In this document: one piece after another, positions 25,981 to 34,580 of the stretch
Numbering within the stretch: the first letter of the stretch is position 1
How the letters are laid out: each line of letters begins with the position of its first letter
From: Pseudomonas sp. MWU13-2105
GTDB taxonomy: Bacteria > Pseudomonadota > Gammaproteobacteria > Pseudomonadales > Pseudomonadaceae
NCBI RefSeq assembly: GCF_023242315.1
Contig: NZ_JALLIY010000001.1
Location: 372,001-436,000 of the forward strand
Reading direction: 5' to 3'
Length of the DNA stretch: 64,000 bases
Made by a program: the position numbers and the translations under genes
The notes under the pieces: generated by a model
The model's database searches: none
What the model was told of the DNA's origin: nothing
What the model saw: only the letters and a program-made list of their open reading frames with translations

Positions 25981-26619
25981 TTACAAAGGGGTATCCGGCT
26001 GATTGGCCGGATGCGCCTTGATAAACGCCGGATGCTGTTCCGCCAGCGCTGCGACCCGGCGGATACGCGGATAAGCCTCCAGCGACACCTTGAAACGCTG
26101 CGCCGCATACAACTGCGGAATCAGGTACACATCCGCCAGCCCCGGCTCCTTGCCGAAGCAATAACCGACCTCGCCAATCAACTGCTCCACCGCCGCCAAC
26201 CCCTGGCTGACCCAGTGGCCGATCCACTCCAGCACCTGGGCGTCGTCATGCCCCCACTGGCGCAGCAGGTTGGTGGTGCCGGAGTTGTGCAACGGATGAA
26301 TATCGCAACCGATCAGCGCCGCCACCGCCCGCTCGCGGGCACGGGTCAGCAGGTCCGAGGCCAGCAGCGGCGGCTGTGGATAACGTTCTTCGAGAAACTC
26401 GATGATCGCCGGCGACTGTGTCAGCACATCCCCGGCATCGGTGCGCAAGGCCGGCACCCGGCCCTGCGGGTTGACCGCCAGGTACGCCGCCTGGCGATGC
26501 TCGCCACCGCCCGGGGCGACCAGGTTGATCGGCAGCGCGTGGTAGTCCAGGCCCTTGAGGGCCAGGGCGATCCGCACGCGGTAGGACGAGGTCGAACGGT
26601 AATAGGTGTAAAGCTCCAT
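25981..26619 (-). CDS. maiA: Maleylacetoacetate isomerase
   Basis: 212 residues of the zeta-class glutathione transferase fold. YYRSTSSYRVRIALALKGL is the zeta active-site motif, followed by VNPQGRVPALRTD, LTQSPAIIEFLEERYP, and the C-domain PGLADVYLIPQLYAAQRF. It converts 4-maleylacetoacetate to fumarylacetoacetate with glutathione. Last gene of hmgA-fahA-maiA, 12 bp after fahA, so it is expressed with homogentisate breakdown. Confidence 0.94.
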   Translation of the reverse strand: MELYTYYRSTSSYRVRIALALKGLDYHALPINLVAPGGGEHRQAAYLAVNPQGRVPALRTDAGDVLTQSPAIIEFLEERYPQPPLLASDLLTRARERAVAALIGCDIHPLHNSGTTNLLRQWGHDDAQVLEWIGHWVSQGLAAVEQLIGEVGYCFGKEPGLADVYLIPQLYAAQRFKVSLEAYPRIRRVAALAEQHPAFIKAHPANQPDTPL

Positions 26620-26631
26620 GGTCCTCTCCTC

Positions 26632-27936
26632 TCAACGCGCCGGAACAATCTTGCCGCGACATTCGCCGAAGCCAATCGAAGCAAAGCCTTCACGGCGGCA
26701 ACGCGCCCGCAGGATGATCTCATCACCGTCCTCAAGGAACTTGCGTACCTCACCCGAGGCCAGCTCCACGGTTTTCTTGCCGCCTTCGGTGATCTCCAGC
26801 AGGCTGCCGAACTGCCCGGTTTCTGGACCGGACAAGGTGCCCGAGCCGAACAGGTCGCCGGCCAGCAACTGGCAGCCATTGACACTGTGGTGCGCAACCA
26901 GTTGTGCCACGGTCCAGTACATGTACCGGGTGTTGCTCAGGGTCAGGCGCTGGGCCGGCAGGTTCTGCTCGCGCATGGCCTCGGTCAGCAGCAGCACTTC
27001 CAGTTCGATATCGAAGGCACCGTCCTGCTGATCGCGCGCGTCGAACAGGTACGGCAACGGCTGCGGATCGCCCTGCGGACGCGCCGGCTGGGCCTGGCGG
27101 AACGGCGCCAGGGCCTCGGCCGTCACCACCCAGGGCGAGACGCTGGTGATGAAGCTCTTGGACAGGAACGGGCCCAGCGGCTGGTATTCCCAGGCCTGGA
27201 TATCCCGCGCCGACCAATCGTTGAGCAGGCAGAAACCGGCGATATGCTCGGCGGCATCGCCGATGGCAATCGACTCGCCCAGGGCGTTGCCCTGGCCGAT
27301 CCAGATGCCCAGTTCCAGTTCGTAGTCCAGCCGTGCGCAGGGACCGAAGGTCGGCTCAGTCTGCCCGGCAGGCAAGGTCTGGCCCTTGGGCCGCCGTACC
27401 TCGGCACCGGACGCACGCACGGTCGAAGCCCGGCCGTGATAACCGATGGGCACATACTTGTAGTTGGGCAGCAGCGGGTTGTCGGGCCGGAACAGCTTGC
27501 CGACATTCTGCGCATGCTCGATGCCGACATAAAAATCGGTGTAGTCGCCGATCCTGGCCGGCAGGTGCAATTGGCAATCAGCAGCCAGGTGCAGCAGCTT
27601 GGCGCCCTGGGCTTCGATCTTGCCGCGCAGGCTGCTGCCTTCGCCGAGCAGTTCCAGCAGGCGTGCGCGCAAGGCCACGCGGGCCGCGGAGCCGAGTTCG
27701 AAAAAAGCATTCAACTGGCCACCACGGGTCGCTTCGACCGCGACCTTGGCCGCGCCGTCAAACAGGCCGAGCTCCAGCGCCGCTTCCAGGTCGAAGATCT
27801 GCTCGCCGATTGCCACGCCACTGCGCGGGGTCGAGCCCTGGTGGCTGAACACCCCTAGCGGCAGGTTCTGCAACGGGAAATCGGCATGGCCGTTGGCGGA
27901 CGCAACCCAGCTGCGAAGGATTGTTGGCTGAGTCAT
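26632..27936 (-). CDS. fahA: Fumarylacetoacetase
   Basis: 434 residues, the usual size. Family residues are present: Asp and His in YTDFYVGIEHAQNVGKLFR, the metal glutamates in YELELGIWIGQGN, Asp and Lys in LLNDWSARDIQAWEYQPLGPF...SKSF. It hydrolyses fumarylacetoacetate to fumarate and acetoacetate, the last step of the homogentisate pathway. It begins 3 bp after the hmgA stop, so the two are tightly coupled. Confidence 0.96.
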   Translation of the reverse strand: MTQPTILRSWVASANGHADFPLQNLPLGVFSHQGSTPRSGVAIGEQIFDLEAALELGLFDGAAKVAVEATRGGQLNAFFELGSAARVALRARLLELLGEGSSLRGKIEAQGAKLLHLAADCQLHLPARIGDYTDFYVGIEHAQNVGKLFRPDNPLLPNYKYVPIGYHGRASTVRASGAEVRRPKGQTLPAGQTEPTFGPCARLDYELELGIWIGQGNALGESIAIGDAAEHIAGFCLLNDWSARDIQAWEYQPLGPFLSKSFITSVSPWVVTAEALAPFRQAQPARPQGDPQPLPYLFDARDQQDGAFDIELEVLLLTEAMREQNLPAQRLTLSNTRYMYWTVAQLVAHHSVNGCQLLAGDLFGSGTLSGPETGQFGSLLEITEGGKKTVELASGEVRKFLEDGDEIILRARCRREGFASIGFGECRGKIVPAR

Positions 27937-27939
27937 GGG

Positions 27940-29238
27940 TTATCTCCGATTCGGGTTGAAAGTGACGGGCAATGAGGCCCAGCAAGTATCGTAGTCCTTC
28001 TGCAGCTGCGGGCAGTCGAGGGCGAAACGGCTCGGGCGCAGCACCTGGCTGGTCTCGAACATGAAGGCCATGGTGTTGTCGATCTTGCTCGGCGCGAGCT
28101 CGGCGGCAATCGCCCGGGTGCAGGTTTCGCCGTCCGGGCCGTGGGCGCTCATGCAACTGTGCAGCGACGCGCCGCCGGGCAGGAAGCCTTCGGCCTTGGC
28201 GTCGTAGGCGCCCTGGATCAGGCCCATGAACTCGTTCATCAGGTTGCGGTGGAACCACGGCGGACGGAAGGTGTTCTCGGCCACCATCCAGCGCGGCGGG
28301 AAGATCACGAAGTCGAGGTTGGCCAGGCCCGGCACGCTGCTGGGCGAGGTCAACACGGTGAAGATCGATGGATCCGGGTGATCGAAGCTGACCGTGCCGA
28401 TGGTGTTGAACCGGCGCAGATCGTATTTGTACGGCACATTGTTGCCATGCCAGGCGACCACGTTGAGCGGTGAATGATCGAGCTCGCACCCCCAGAGTTC
28501 GCCGAGGAACTTCTGCACCAGGCTGGTCGGTTGCCGTAGGTCTTCGTACCGGGCGACCGGGGTCAGGAAGTCCCGCGGGTTGGCCAGGCCGTTGCTGCCG
28601 ATCGGCCCGAGGTCCGGCAGGCGCAGTGGCGCGCCATGGTTTTCGGCGAGGTAGCCACGGGCTTGCGAATCGAGCAGTTCGATGCGGAATTTCAGGCCAC
28701 GGGGCAGGACCGCGATTTCCAGCGGTTCGATCGCCAGCACGCCCAGCTCGGTGACGAGGCGCAGCCGCCCCTGTTCCGGGACCAGCAGCCATTCACCGTC
28801 GGCATTGAAGAACACCCGCTCCATGGAGCGGTTGGCGCGGTAGCTGTAGAGGCTGATGCCGGCCGGTTTGTCCGCCGCCGAGTTGGCCGCCATGCTCACC
28901 AGGCCGTCGAGGAAATCCGTCGGCTCGCCCGGGATCTCCAGCGGGTTCCAGCGCAGGCGGTTGGGGGTCACCGCACCCAGCGGCCCGCCAGCCAACTGCC
29001 GCTCCAGCTTGACGAACGCCGGGTGCCGGGCCGACGGCTGGATGCGATACATCCAGGTGCGCCGTGCTTCGCTGCGGGTCATGGTGAAGGCCGTACCGGA
29101 AAACAGCTCGGCATACAGGCCATACGGCGCTTTCTGTGGGGAGTTCTGACCAACCGGCAGCGCGCCGGGCAGGGCCTCGCTGCTGAATTCGTTACCGAAG
29201 CCGGACTGATAGGCCAGCACCGTGGAATCGGGGTTCAT
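27940..29238 (-). CDS. hmgA: Homogentisate 1,2-dioxygenase
   Basis: 432 residues from [27 protein letters not shown] lies just upstream, so the longer frame (15 more residues) is not used. Iron ligands are visible: His in [14 protein letters not shown] (with the Glu), and His in [27 protein letters not shown] carries the active-site His. It opens the ring of homogentisate with O2 to maleylacetoacetate during tyrosine and phenylalanine catabolism. Loss gives brown pyomelanin. First gene of the operon, divergent from the IclR regulator. Confidence 0.97.
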   Translation of the reverse strand: MNPDSTVLAYQSGFGNEFSSEALPGALPVGQNSPQKAPYGLYAELFSGTAFTMTRSEARRTWMYRIQPSARHPAFVKLERQLAGGPLGAVTPNRLRWNPLEIPGEPTDFLDGLVSMAANSAADKPAGISLYSYRANRSMERVFFNADGEWLLVPEQGRLRLVTELGVLAIEPLEIAVLPRGLKFRIELLDSQARGYLAENHGAPLRLPDLGPIGSNGLANPRDFLTPVARYEDLRQPTSLVQKFLGELWGCELDHSPLNVVAWHGNNVPYKYDLRRFNTIGTVSFDHPDPSIFTVLTSPSSVPGLANLDFVIFPPRWMVAENTFRPPWFHRNLMNEFMGLIQGAYDAKAEGFLPGGASLHSCMSAHGPDGETCTRAIAAELAPSKIDNTMAFMFETSQVLRPSRFALDCPQLQKDYDTCWASLPVTFNPNRR

Positions 29239-29324
29239 GGAGCCTCCTGGAGGGAGTGGACCTGGGGCTGCCTCCGGATTCAAGAGGAGTGCAACACGGG
29301 TCGGTTTATTTTTATGGGGATGAA

Positions 29325-29361
29325 ATTATGCATTACGTAACTTAATTATGCAGAACGTAAT
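29325..29361. promoter_or_regulatory. Repeat operator between hmgA and the IclR regulator
   Basis: ATTATGCATTACGTAA (29325-29340) and ATTATGCAGAACGTAA (29345-29360) are near-identical 16-mers repeated every 20 bp. ATTACGT (29332-29338) and ACGTAAT (29355-29361) also form an inverted pair. Position and structure fit an HmgR operator. The rest of the 185-bp gap holds both promoters. Confidence 0.7.
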
Positions 29362-29423
29362 TTGATTGACGATGCCCGTCAAGCTATAAAGACGCCCATT
29401 CGTCCCGGGATTACATTGCCTCC

Positions 29424-30221
29424 ATGGAAAAGCCGCGCCCTACCAGCGACAGCAACGGTAAACAGAAAGTCCGCTCGGCGGAGGTCGGTACCGACATCCT
29501 CAAGGCACTGGCGGAACTGTCGCCCAGCACCTCGCTATCACGCCTGGCCGAGCATGTGCAGATGCCGGCGAGCAAGGTCCACCGTTATTTGCAGGCCTTG
29601 ATCGCCAGCGGCTTCGCCGAGCAGAACCCGGCGACCAACCACTATGGCCTGGGTCGCGAAGCGCTGCGGGTCGGCCTCGCGGCGCTGAACAGCATGGAGG
29701 TACTGCACGTGGCGGCCATGCCGTTGGCGGAACTGCGCGACGACCTGAATGAAAGCTGCTTCCTCGCGGTATGGGGCAACCATGGCGCGACCGTGGTGCA
29801 TATCGAACCGGCGGTGCGCGCGGTGACGGTGGTGACGCAGTTGGGGTCGGTGCTGCCGTTGCTCAGTTCGTCCACCGGGCTGGTGTTCAATGCCTTCCTG
29901 CCGGATCGGGAAACGGTCGAGCTGCGCAAAGCCGAACTCAAGGCCGGCCAGCCGCACCCGCTGGCGGATGCCGCCGCGTATGCCGCGACTTGCGAACAGA
30001 TCCGCCGCCGCGGACTGCATTTCGTCCATGGCCTGCTGATGCCGGGGGTCGATGCCCTGTCGGCGCCGGTGTTCAATGCCCTGGGCCAGGTAGTGGCGGT
30101 GCTCACGGTGGTGGGGCCGACCTCGTTGTTCCACGCCGATGAAGACGGCCCGGCGGCCAAGCGCTTGCTGGCGGCGAGCGAGGCAGTCAGCTGGCGGATG
30201 GGTTATCAACCGCAGGACTGA
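29424..30221 (+). CDS. hmgR: IclR-family regulator of the homogentisate operon
   Basis: 265 residues. N-terminal winged helix (VGTDILKALAELSPSTSLSRLAEHVQMPASKVHRYLQALIASGFAE), then the IclR effector domain (LRVGLAALNSMEVLHVAAMPLAELRDDLNESCFLAVWG, GLHFVHGLLMPGVDALSAPVFN). In P. putida HmgR is a repressor released by homogentisate; position and family support the same role here. The start at 29424 has only a weak ribosome site. Divergent from hmgA across a repeat operator. Confidence 0.88.
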   Translation: MEKPRPTSDSNGKQKVRSAEVGTDILKALAELSPSTSLSRLAEHVQMPASKVHRYLQALIASGFAEQNPATNHYGLGREALRVGLAALNSMEVLHVAAMPLAELRDDLNESCFLAVWGNHGATVVHIEPAVRAVTVVTQLGSVLPLLSSSTGLVFNAFLPDRETVELRKAELKAGQPHPLADAAAYAATCEQIRRRGLHFVHGLLMPGVDALSAPVFNALGQVVAVLTVVGPTSLFHADEDGPAAKRLLAASEAVSWRMGYQPQD

Positions 30222-30230
30222 AAATACCTC

Positions 30231-30381
30231 TTGTGGCGAGCGGGCTTGTCGGAACGCCGCACCGCCGCGCTCAGCTGCGAAGCAGTCGCAAAACCTGTGA
30301 ATGCGCTCTGCCTGACACAATGAAGTCGCTGACTTCAGGGCCGCTTCGCTGCCCAGCGCGGGCAAGCCCGCTCGCCACAGG
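30231..30381. repeat. REP-type inverted pair with inner palindromes
   Basis: TTGTGGCGAGCGGGCTTG at the left and CAAGCCCGCTCGCCACA at the right, between convergent hmgR and the LuxR gene. This is the GGCGAGCGGGC subtype, different from the GTGGGAGC subtype elsewhere. Confidence 0.75.
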
Positions 30382-30400
30382 GATTACCTCTCCAGCGGAA

Positions 30401-32950
30401 TTACCCCATCAGCCCCAGGGCCTTGGCCTTGGCCACCGCCTGGGTCCGCCGCTCCACCCCCAGCTTGCTGTGAATCCGCCGCGCATGGGTTTTCACCGTG
30501 TGCAATGAAATAAACAACTGGTCGGCGATCTGCAGATTGGAGCTGCCCAGGGCAATCAGCTTGAGCACTTCCAGCTCACGCTGGCTCAACGGATTGTCAC
30601 CCGTGGCGATCAACGCCTCCTCGAACCCCAGGCGCCCCAGCATCCCCGGCTGGCGCAGGCGCAGCTCACGCAAGGCCTGTTGCAGGTTGCAACGGCTGAC
30701 CAGCGCCAGCCCCTCCTCCAGATGACTCTTGGCCAACGCCGTTCGCCCCTGCAGGAACGCCACTTCCGCCAGCGCCAGGCGCAGTTCGGTTTCCATCCCC
30801 TGCATGCCCCGGCGTTGGGCCTGCTCAAGCAACAGCGCCAGTGCTTCCAAGGGAGTCTGGGCCTTGTGTAGATAAACCTGCGCCAGCACCAACAGGTACT
30901 CAAGACGCGGAATCAACTCCAGCGTCGCCGGCGGCGCCTGCACCCCACTCACACCGCTGTAGTGACGCAACACCCGGGTCAGCGCCTCTTCCGCCAGCTC
31001 CGGGCGCCCCTGCTGCAACCAGAAATGGCAACTGACCATCAGCAGTACCGCGCGATACACCACGTCCGGAATATGCCGTTGCTGCATCAGGCGTTCGGCA
31101 TCGCGCAGGCGCACAAACGCCTTGGCGTAGTCGCCGTGGTTGGCATCCAGCAAGGCCAGCCCGAGAAAGCCGTACAAGGCCTGTTTATCCTGGCTGCGCA
31201 GGCACTCATCCAGACCTGTCTGAAAATACCCGGCCGCCTGTTGATCGCGGCCCTGGCGCAGGGCGATCCGTCCCTGGCGCAAGGCGATCCGCCCGAGCAG
31301 CGGCCCGGCCAGATGGCGCTTGGCCGATAACAAGGCGTGCATGTTGTCCAGCAGGCTCTCACTGCGGTGCAGGGCGCCACGCTGTTCCAGCAACTGCGCA
31401 TGGTCAAGTTCCAGCAGCGCCTCGAACAGCAGCGAGCCTTGTGCCCGCGCCAGGCACAGGGCGTCGCGGCTCAAGGCGTGGGCCTGCTCCAACTCGCCCT
31501 CGAGCAGCGCCTGCTGGGTCAGCCCCGACAGACAGAACAACCGCGCCGGCCAGGCCGCCGCCGGCAGCTCCTGCAACGCCTCGAGGAAATGCCCGCGCGC
31601 CTGTTGCGCCTGCCCTTGCAGATGCAGCAACCAGCCCTGCTGGGCCTGCCAGCGCGCCACCAGCTGTCGCTGTGCCGCCGCCGAGGGTTGCGGCGAGAAA
31701 CGCGCCATCTGCTCGATGCTGTGGGCCGCCTCGTCGAAACGCCCGGCGAACAGCAACGCGGTGGTGATCAAGCCCACCAGGTGCGGCGTGCCGAACATCA
31801 GGTCGTCCGGTTGTTGCTCGTGCAGGCGCAACAGCAACGCCACGTTCTGCTCCTGGAACAAGTAATCGAATGTGAAGTTGTGCAACAGGCTGGCGGCCAC
31901 TTCGAACTCTTCGGCGGCCAGGGCCTGTTCCACCGCCGCCTGCCAGTCGCCACGGGCACTGAACCACTGGCAGGCGCGCCGATGCCAGGAACGCCCGGCC
32001 GGCCAGGGTTCGTCGCGCAGCAGCAGGGCCAGCGGGGCGAACACCCGCAGCCATTCCGAAGAGTCTTCCCAGGGTTCGATAAAACAGCCCAGCTCCTGCA
32101 GGGTACGCATCCACTGGGCGCCCTCCCCGGCGCCGAACAGGTGCTCGCAGAGGTCGGCATTGAAACGTGGCAGATGCACCAGCACGCGCCAGGCCTCGGC
32201 CAGCTCCGGCGCCAGGGCATCGAACAGTTCATGTTGCAGGTAGTCGAGCAGGGTCGCCGAACGTCGCGACCCGGCGTCGGGAAGGTTGGCGATCCAGGCC
32301 GGCGCCTCGAGCATGGCGACCCGCACCCCGGCGCACCAACCGGCGGTGTACTGGCTCATCCGGTCAAGGCACTGCGGGGTCAGGGTGATCGACGGGTGGC
32401 TCACCAAGCGTTCGATTTCGCCGCGCTCGAACGCCAGGCTCGGGCCCTCGACTTCATAGAGTTCGCCTTCGAGCAACAGGCGCGGCCAGTTGCAGTGGGG
32501 GCGCCGCCGCACGCCCAGCCACCAACTGAGAACCGGACTGCTGGCCGCCAGCAAGCGATCGAGCAGTTGATCCAGCGCCGGGTTGGGCAACCGACAATAG
32601 TCGTCGAGAAAAATCCAGGTAGGCGTGGTCCAGCGCGCCAGCCGCGCCAACAGGCTCGATTCGTCCTGCGGTTCGTCCAGCCCCAACGCCTGGGCCAGGG
32701 CCGTGCAAAAGGCCTCGCTCGTGAGGCTCACCCCGGACAGCGGCAGCCAGCACACCCCACAGCTGGGCGGGGCTTGCAGCAGGCATTCGGCGAGCAAGGC
32801 GCTCTTGCCGCTGCCGGCGGGCGCGCAGAGCAGGCGGACGCGAGCCTGGGATTCGATCAAGGGGCTGCTTAGCCGCGGACGCGGCAAATGGCGGGAGGAT
32901 AAACGAGGCAGGAACCCGGGACGGTCCAGACGCGGGGTCATGGCGGTCAT
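30401..32950 (-). CDS. MalT-type LuxR-family ATP-dependent regulator
   Basis: 849 residues. Walker A at about 44-50 (PAGSGKS), Walker B near [11 protein letters not shown], a long helical-repeat middle ([25 protein letters not shown] etc.), and a C-terminal LuxR DNA-binding domain ([39 protein letters not shown]). This is the LAL/MalT layout: ATP- and inducer-dependent activator. A 21-bp in-frame duplication gives GRIALRQ twice in the middle region (31255-31296). It lies beside DUF1329 and DUF1302 genes, a common trio, and I infer it activates them. Confidence 0.9.
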   Translation of the reverse strand: MTAMTPRLDRPGFLPRLSSRHLPRPRLSSPLIESQARVRLLCAPAGSGKSALLAECLLQAPPSCGVCWLPLSGVSLTSEAFCTALAQALGLDEPQDESSLLARLARWTTPTWIFLDDYCRLPNPALDQLLDRLLAASSPVLSWWLGVRRRPHCNWPRLLLEGELYEVEGPSLAFERGEIERLVSHPSITLTPQCLDRMSQYTAGWCAGVRVAMLEAPAWIANLPDAGSRRSATLLDYLQHELFDALAPELAEAWRVLVHLPRFNADLCEHLFGAGEGAQWMRTLQELGCFIEPWEDSSEWLRVFAPLALLLRDEPWPAGRSWHRRACQWFSARGDWQAAVEQALAAEEFEVAASLLHNFTFDYLFQEQNVALLLRLHEQQPDDLMFGTPHLVGLITTALLFAGRFDEAAHSIEQMARFSPQPSAAAQRQLVARWQAQQGWLLHLQGQAQQARGHFLEALQELPAAAWPARLFCLSGLTQQALLEGELEQAHALSRDALCLARAQGSLLFEALLELDHAQLLEQRGALHRSESLLDNMHALLSAKRHLAGPLLGRIALRQGRIALRQGRDQQAAGYFQTGLDECLRSQDKQALYGFLGLALLDANHGDYAKAFVRLRDAERLMQQRHIPDVVYRAVLLMVSCHFWLQQGRPELAEEALTRVLRHYSGVSGVQAPPATLELIPRLEYLLVLAQVYLHKAQTPLEALALLLEQAQRRGMQGMETELRLALAEVAFLQGRTALAKSHLEEGLALVSRCNLQQALRELRLRQPGMLGRLGFEEALIATGDNPLSQRELEVLKLIALGSSNLQIADQLFISLHTVKTHARRIHSKLGVERRTQAVAKAKALGLMG

Positions 32951-33040
32951 TGCGGCGGCCTTTCTTGATTTTATCCGATCACCCTAGCCCTGTTCGCGCC
33001 TGGAAATGAACAAATATTCAGGAAACTTATCGCCGCCCAT

Positions 33041-33062
33041 AAAAAACAGGCCCCGAGGGGCC
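33041..33062 (-). terminator. Rho-independent terminator of the DUF1302-DUF1329 operon
   Basis: GGCCCC (33049-33054) and GGGGCC (33057-33062) form the stem; on the minus strand the T-rich tail TGTTTTTT follows. It lies 127 bp past the DUF1329 stop, beyond a REP element. Confidence 0.8.
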
Positions 33063-33094
33063 AGTGAATGGATTCTTGAAAACGCCACGGAACC

Positions 33095-33177
33095 TGTAGG
33101 AGCAGGGCTTGCCGGATCGCCGCGAAGCTTTCAGCGGCCCCAAGGATCTCTTCGCGAGCAAGCTCTGCTCCCACAGG
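33095..33177. repeat. REP-type inverted pair
   Basis: TGTAGGAGCAGGGCTTGCC at the left and GAGCAAGCTCTGCTCCCACAGG at the right, between the DUF1329 stop and its terminator. The arms are imperfect. Confidence 0.75.
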
Positions 33178-33188
33178 ATTAGGGCGGT

Positions 33189-34556
33189 TTAACGCACCCC
33201 GGTCGCCCGCAGCGCCGCCGGCGTGTAATCCGCCGCCTTGCCGACAAAACCGAACTGGAAGCTGTGCTTCTCTTCGTTCTTCATGCCCAGGGCGATATAA
33301 CGCCCGGCAATCAGGTCATACAGCGTTTCAACGGTATAAGCCGGCACCTGGTGGTCGTAGTAGAACTGCGCATGCCCCTCAGCCACCCGCCACAATTGAC
33401 CGCGACCGTCGTAGTGATCCACCAGCGCAACCTGCCAGCTGTCCTCGTCGATGTACATATGGCGCTTGGCATAGATATGCCGTTCGCTCGGCTTGACCGT
33501 GCCCTCGATTTCCCAGACCCGGTGCAACTCGTAACGGGTCAGGTCCTGGTTGATATGGCCGGCCTTGATCACGTCGGTGTACTTGAGGGTCGGCGAGTCC
33601 AGCTTGTAGCTGTTGTAGGGGATATACATCTCCTTCTTGCCGATCAGTTTCCAGTCGTAGCGGTCCGGCGCGCCGGAGAACATGTCGAAGTTGTCCGAGG
33701 TCCGCAGGCCGTCGGCGGCGGTACCCGGGCCGTCATAGGCCACTTGCGGGGCGCGCCGCACACGACGCTGGCCGGCGTTGTAGACCCAGGCCAGGCGCGG
33801 TTCCTTGACCTGGTCGAGGGTTTCGTGGACCAGCAGTACGTTGCCCGCCAGGCGTGCCGGCGCGGTCACTTCCTGCTTGAAGAAGGTCAGCACGTTGGCG
33901 CCTTTGTCCGCCCCCAGATCAGGGATCTCCGACGGCACGGCGGCTTCTTCCTCGAAGGTGATCGGGGTGAAAGAGCCGTCGGTCTGCGGCGTGGCCTGGG
34001 TGATGGTGCGGCGCAGGTTGCCGCCGTGATAACGGGTGATGTGGTTCCACAGCACTTCCACACCGTTCTTCGGAATCGGGAAGGCGTAGTAACGGGTGCC
34101 GGTGAAGTTCGCCAGGCCGTTACCGTCGTTGATTGCCGTGACATTCAGGGCGCTGCGCTTGGCCGCCTCCAGGACCGCGTCCGGCAGGACGACGGTACGG
34201 TGCGTCGGATAGACCGGGATCTTGTAGGTCTGCGGATAACGCTTGAACATCGCCAGCTGGCCTTCGGAGAGCTTGGCCTTGTACTGCTCGGCGGTGGCGG
34301 CGGTGATGACGAACAGCGGTTTTTCGTTGGCGAACGGGTCGGCCAGAAAGCCCTTGCTGTCCACCGCACCGGCATTTTTCGGGATACCGCCGGTGTAGGC
34401 CGGGATCGAGCCGTCGGCGTTGCCGGCCTTTTCCGCGCCGATGGCGGTCAGGCTGGTGCCGAGCTTGGCCGCTTCCTCCGGGGAAACCGCCGCCATTACG
34501 TTGGCTGCCAGCAGGCTCAGGGCCAGGGCACCACATTGCAGAATCATCTTGCGCAT
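33189..34556 (-). CDS. DUF1329 exported protein (LolB-like fold)
   Basis: 455 residues with a signal peptide (MRKMILQCGALALSLLAANVMAAV). DUF1329 landmarks: EKAGNADGSIPAYTGG, FPIPKNGVEVLWNHITRYHGG, WVYNAGQRRVRRAPQVAYDGPG, KLIGKKEMYIPYNSY and AKRHMYIDEDSWQVALVDHYDGRGQLWR. The fold is thought to resemble LolA/LolB, hinting at binding of hydrophobic ligands in the periplasm. It is 24 bp downstream of a DUF1302 gene and terminates at 33041-33062. The usual RND-type partner transporter is not beside it. Confidence 0.9.
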   Translation of the reverse strand: MRKMILQCGALALSLLAANVMAAVSPEEAAKLGTSLTAIGAEKAGNADGSIPAYTGGIPKNAGAVDSKGFLADPFANEKPLFVITAATAEQYKAKLSEGQLAMFKRYPQTYKIPVYPTHRTVVLPDAVLEAAKRSALNVTAINDGNGLANFTGTRYYAFPIPKNGVEVLWNHITRYHGGNLRRTITQATPQTDGSFTPITFEEEAAVPSEIPDLGADKGANVLTFFKQEVTAPARLAGNVLLVHETLDQVKEPRLAWVYNAGQRRVRRAPQVAYDGPGTAADGLRTSDNFDMFSGAPDRYDWKLIGKKEMYIPYNSYKLDSPTLKYTDVIKAGHINQDLTRYELHRVWEIEGTVKPSERHIYAKRHMYIDEDSWQVALVDHYDGRGQLWRVAEGHAQFYYDHQVPAYTVETLYDLIAGRYIALGMKNEEKHSFQFGFVGKAADYTPAALRATGVR

Positions 34557-34580
34557 AAAGTTGTCCTTCTCAAGCCTGGA

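Noticed and set aside
26011..27858. 615-codon plus-strand frame
   Set aside because: Antisense to maiA and fahA, both certain genes.
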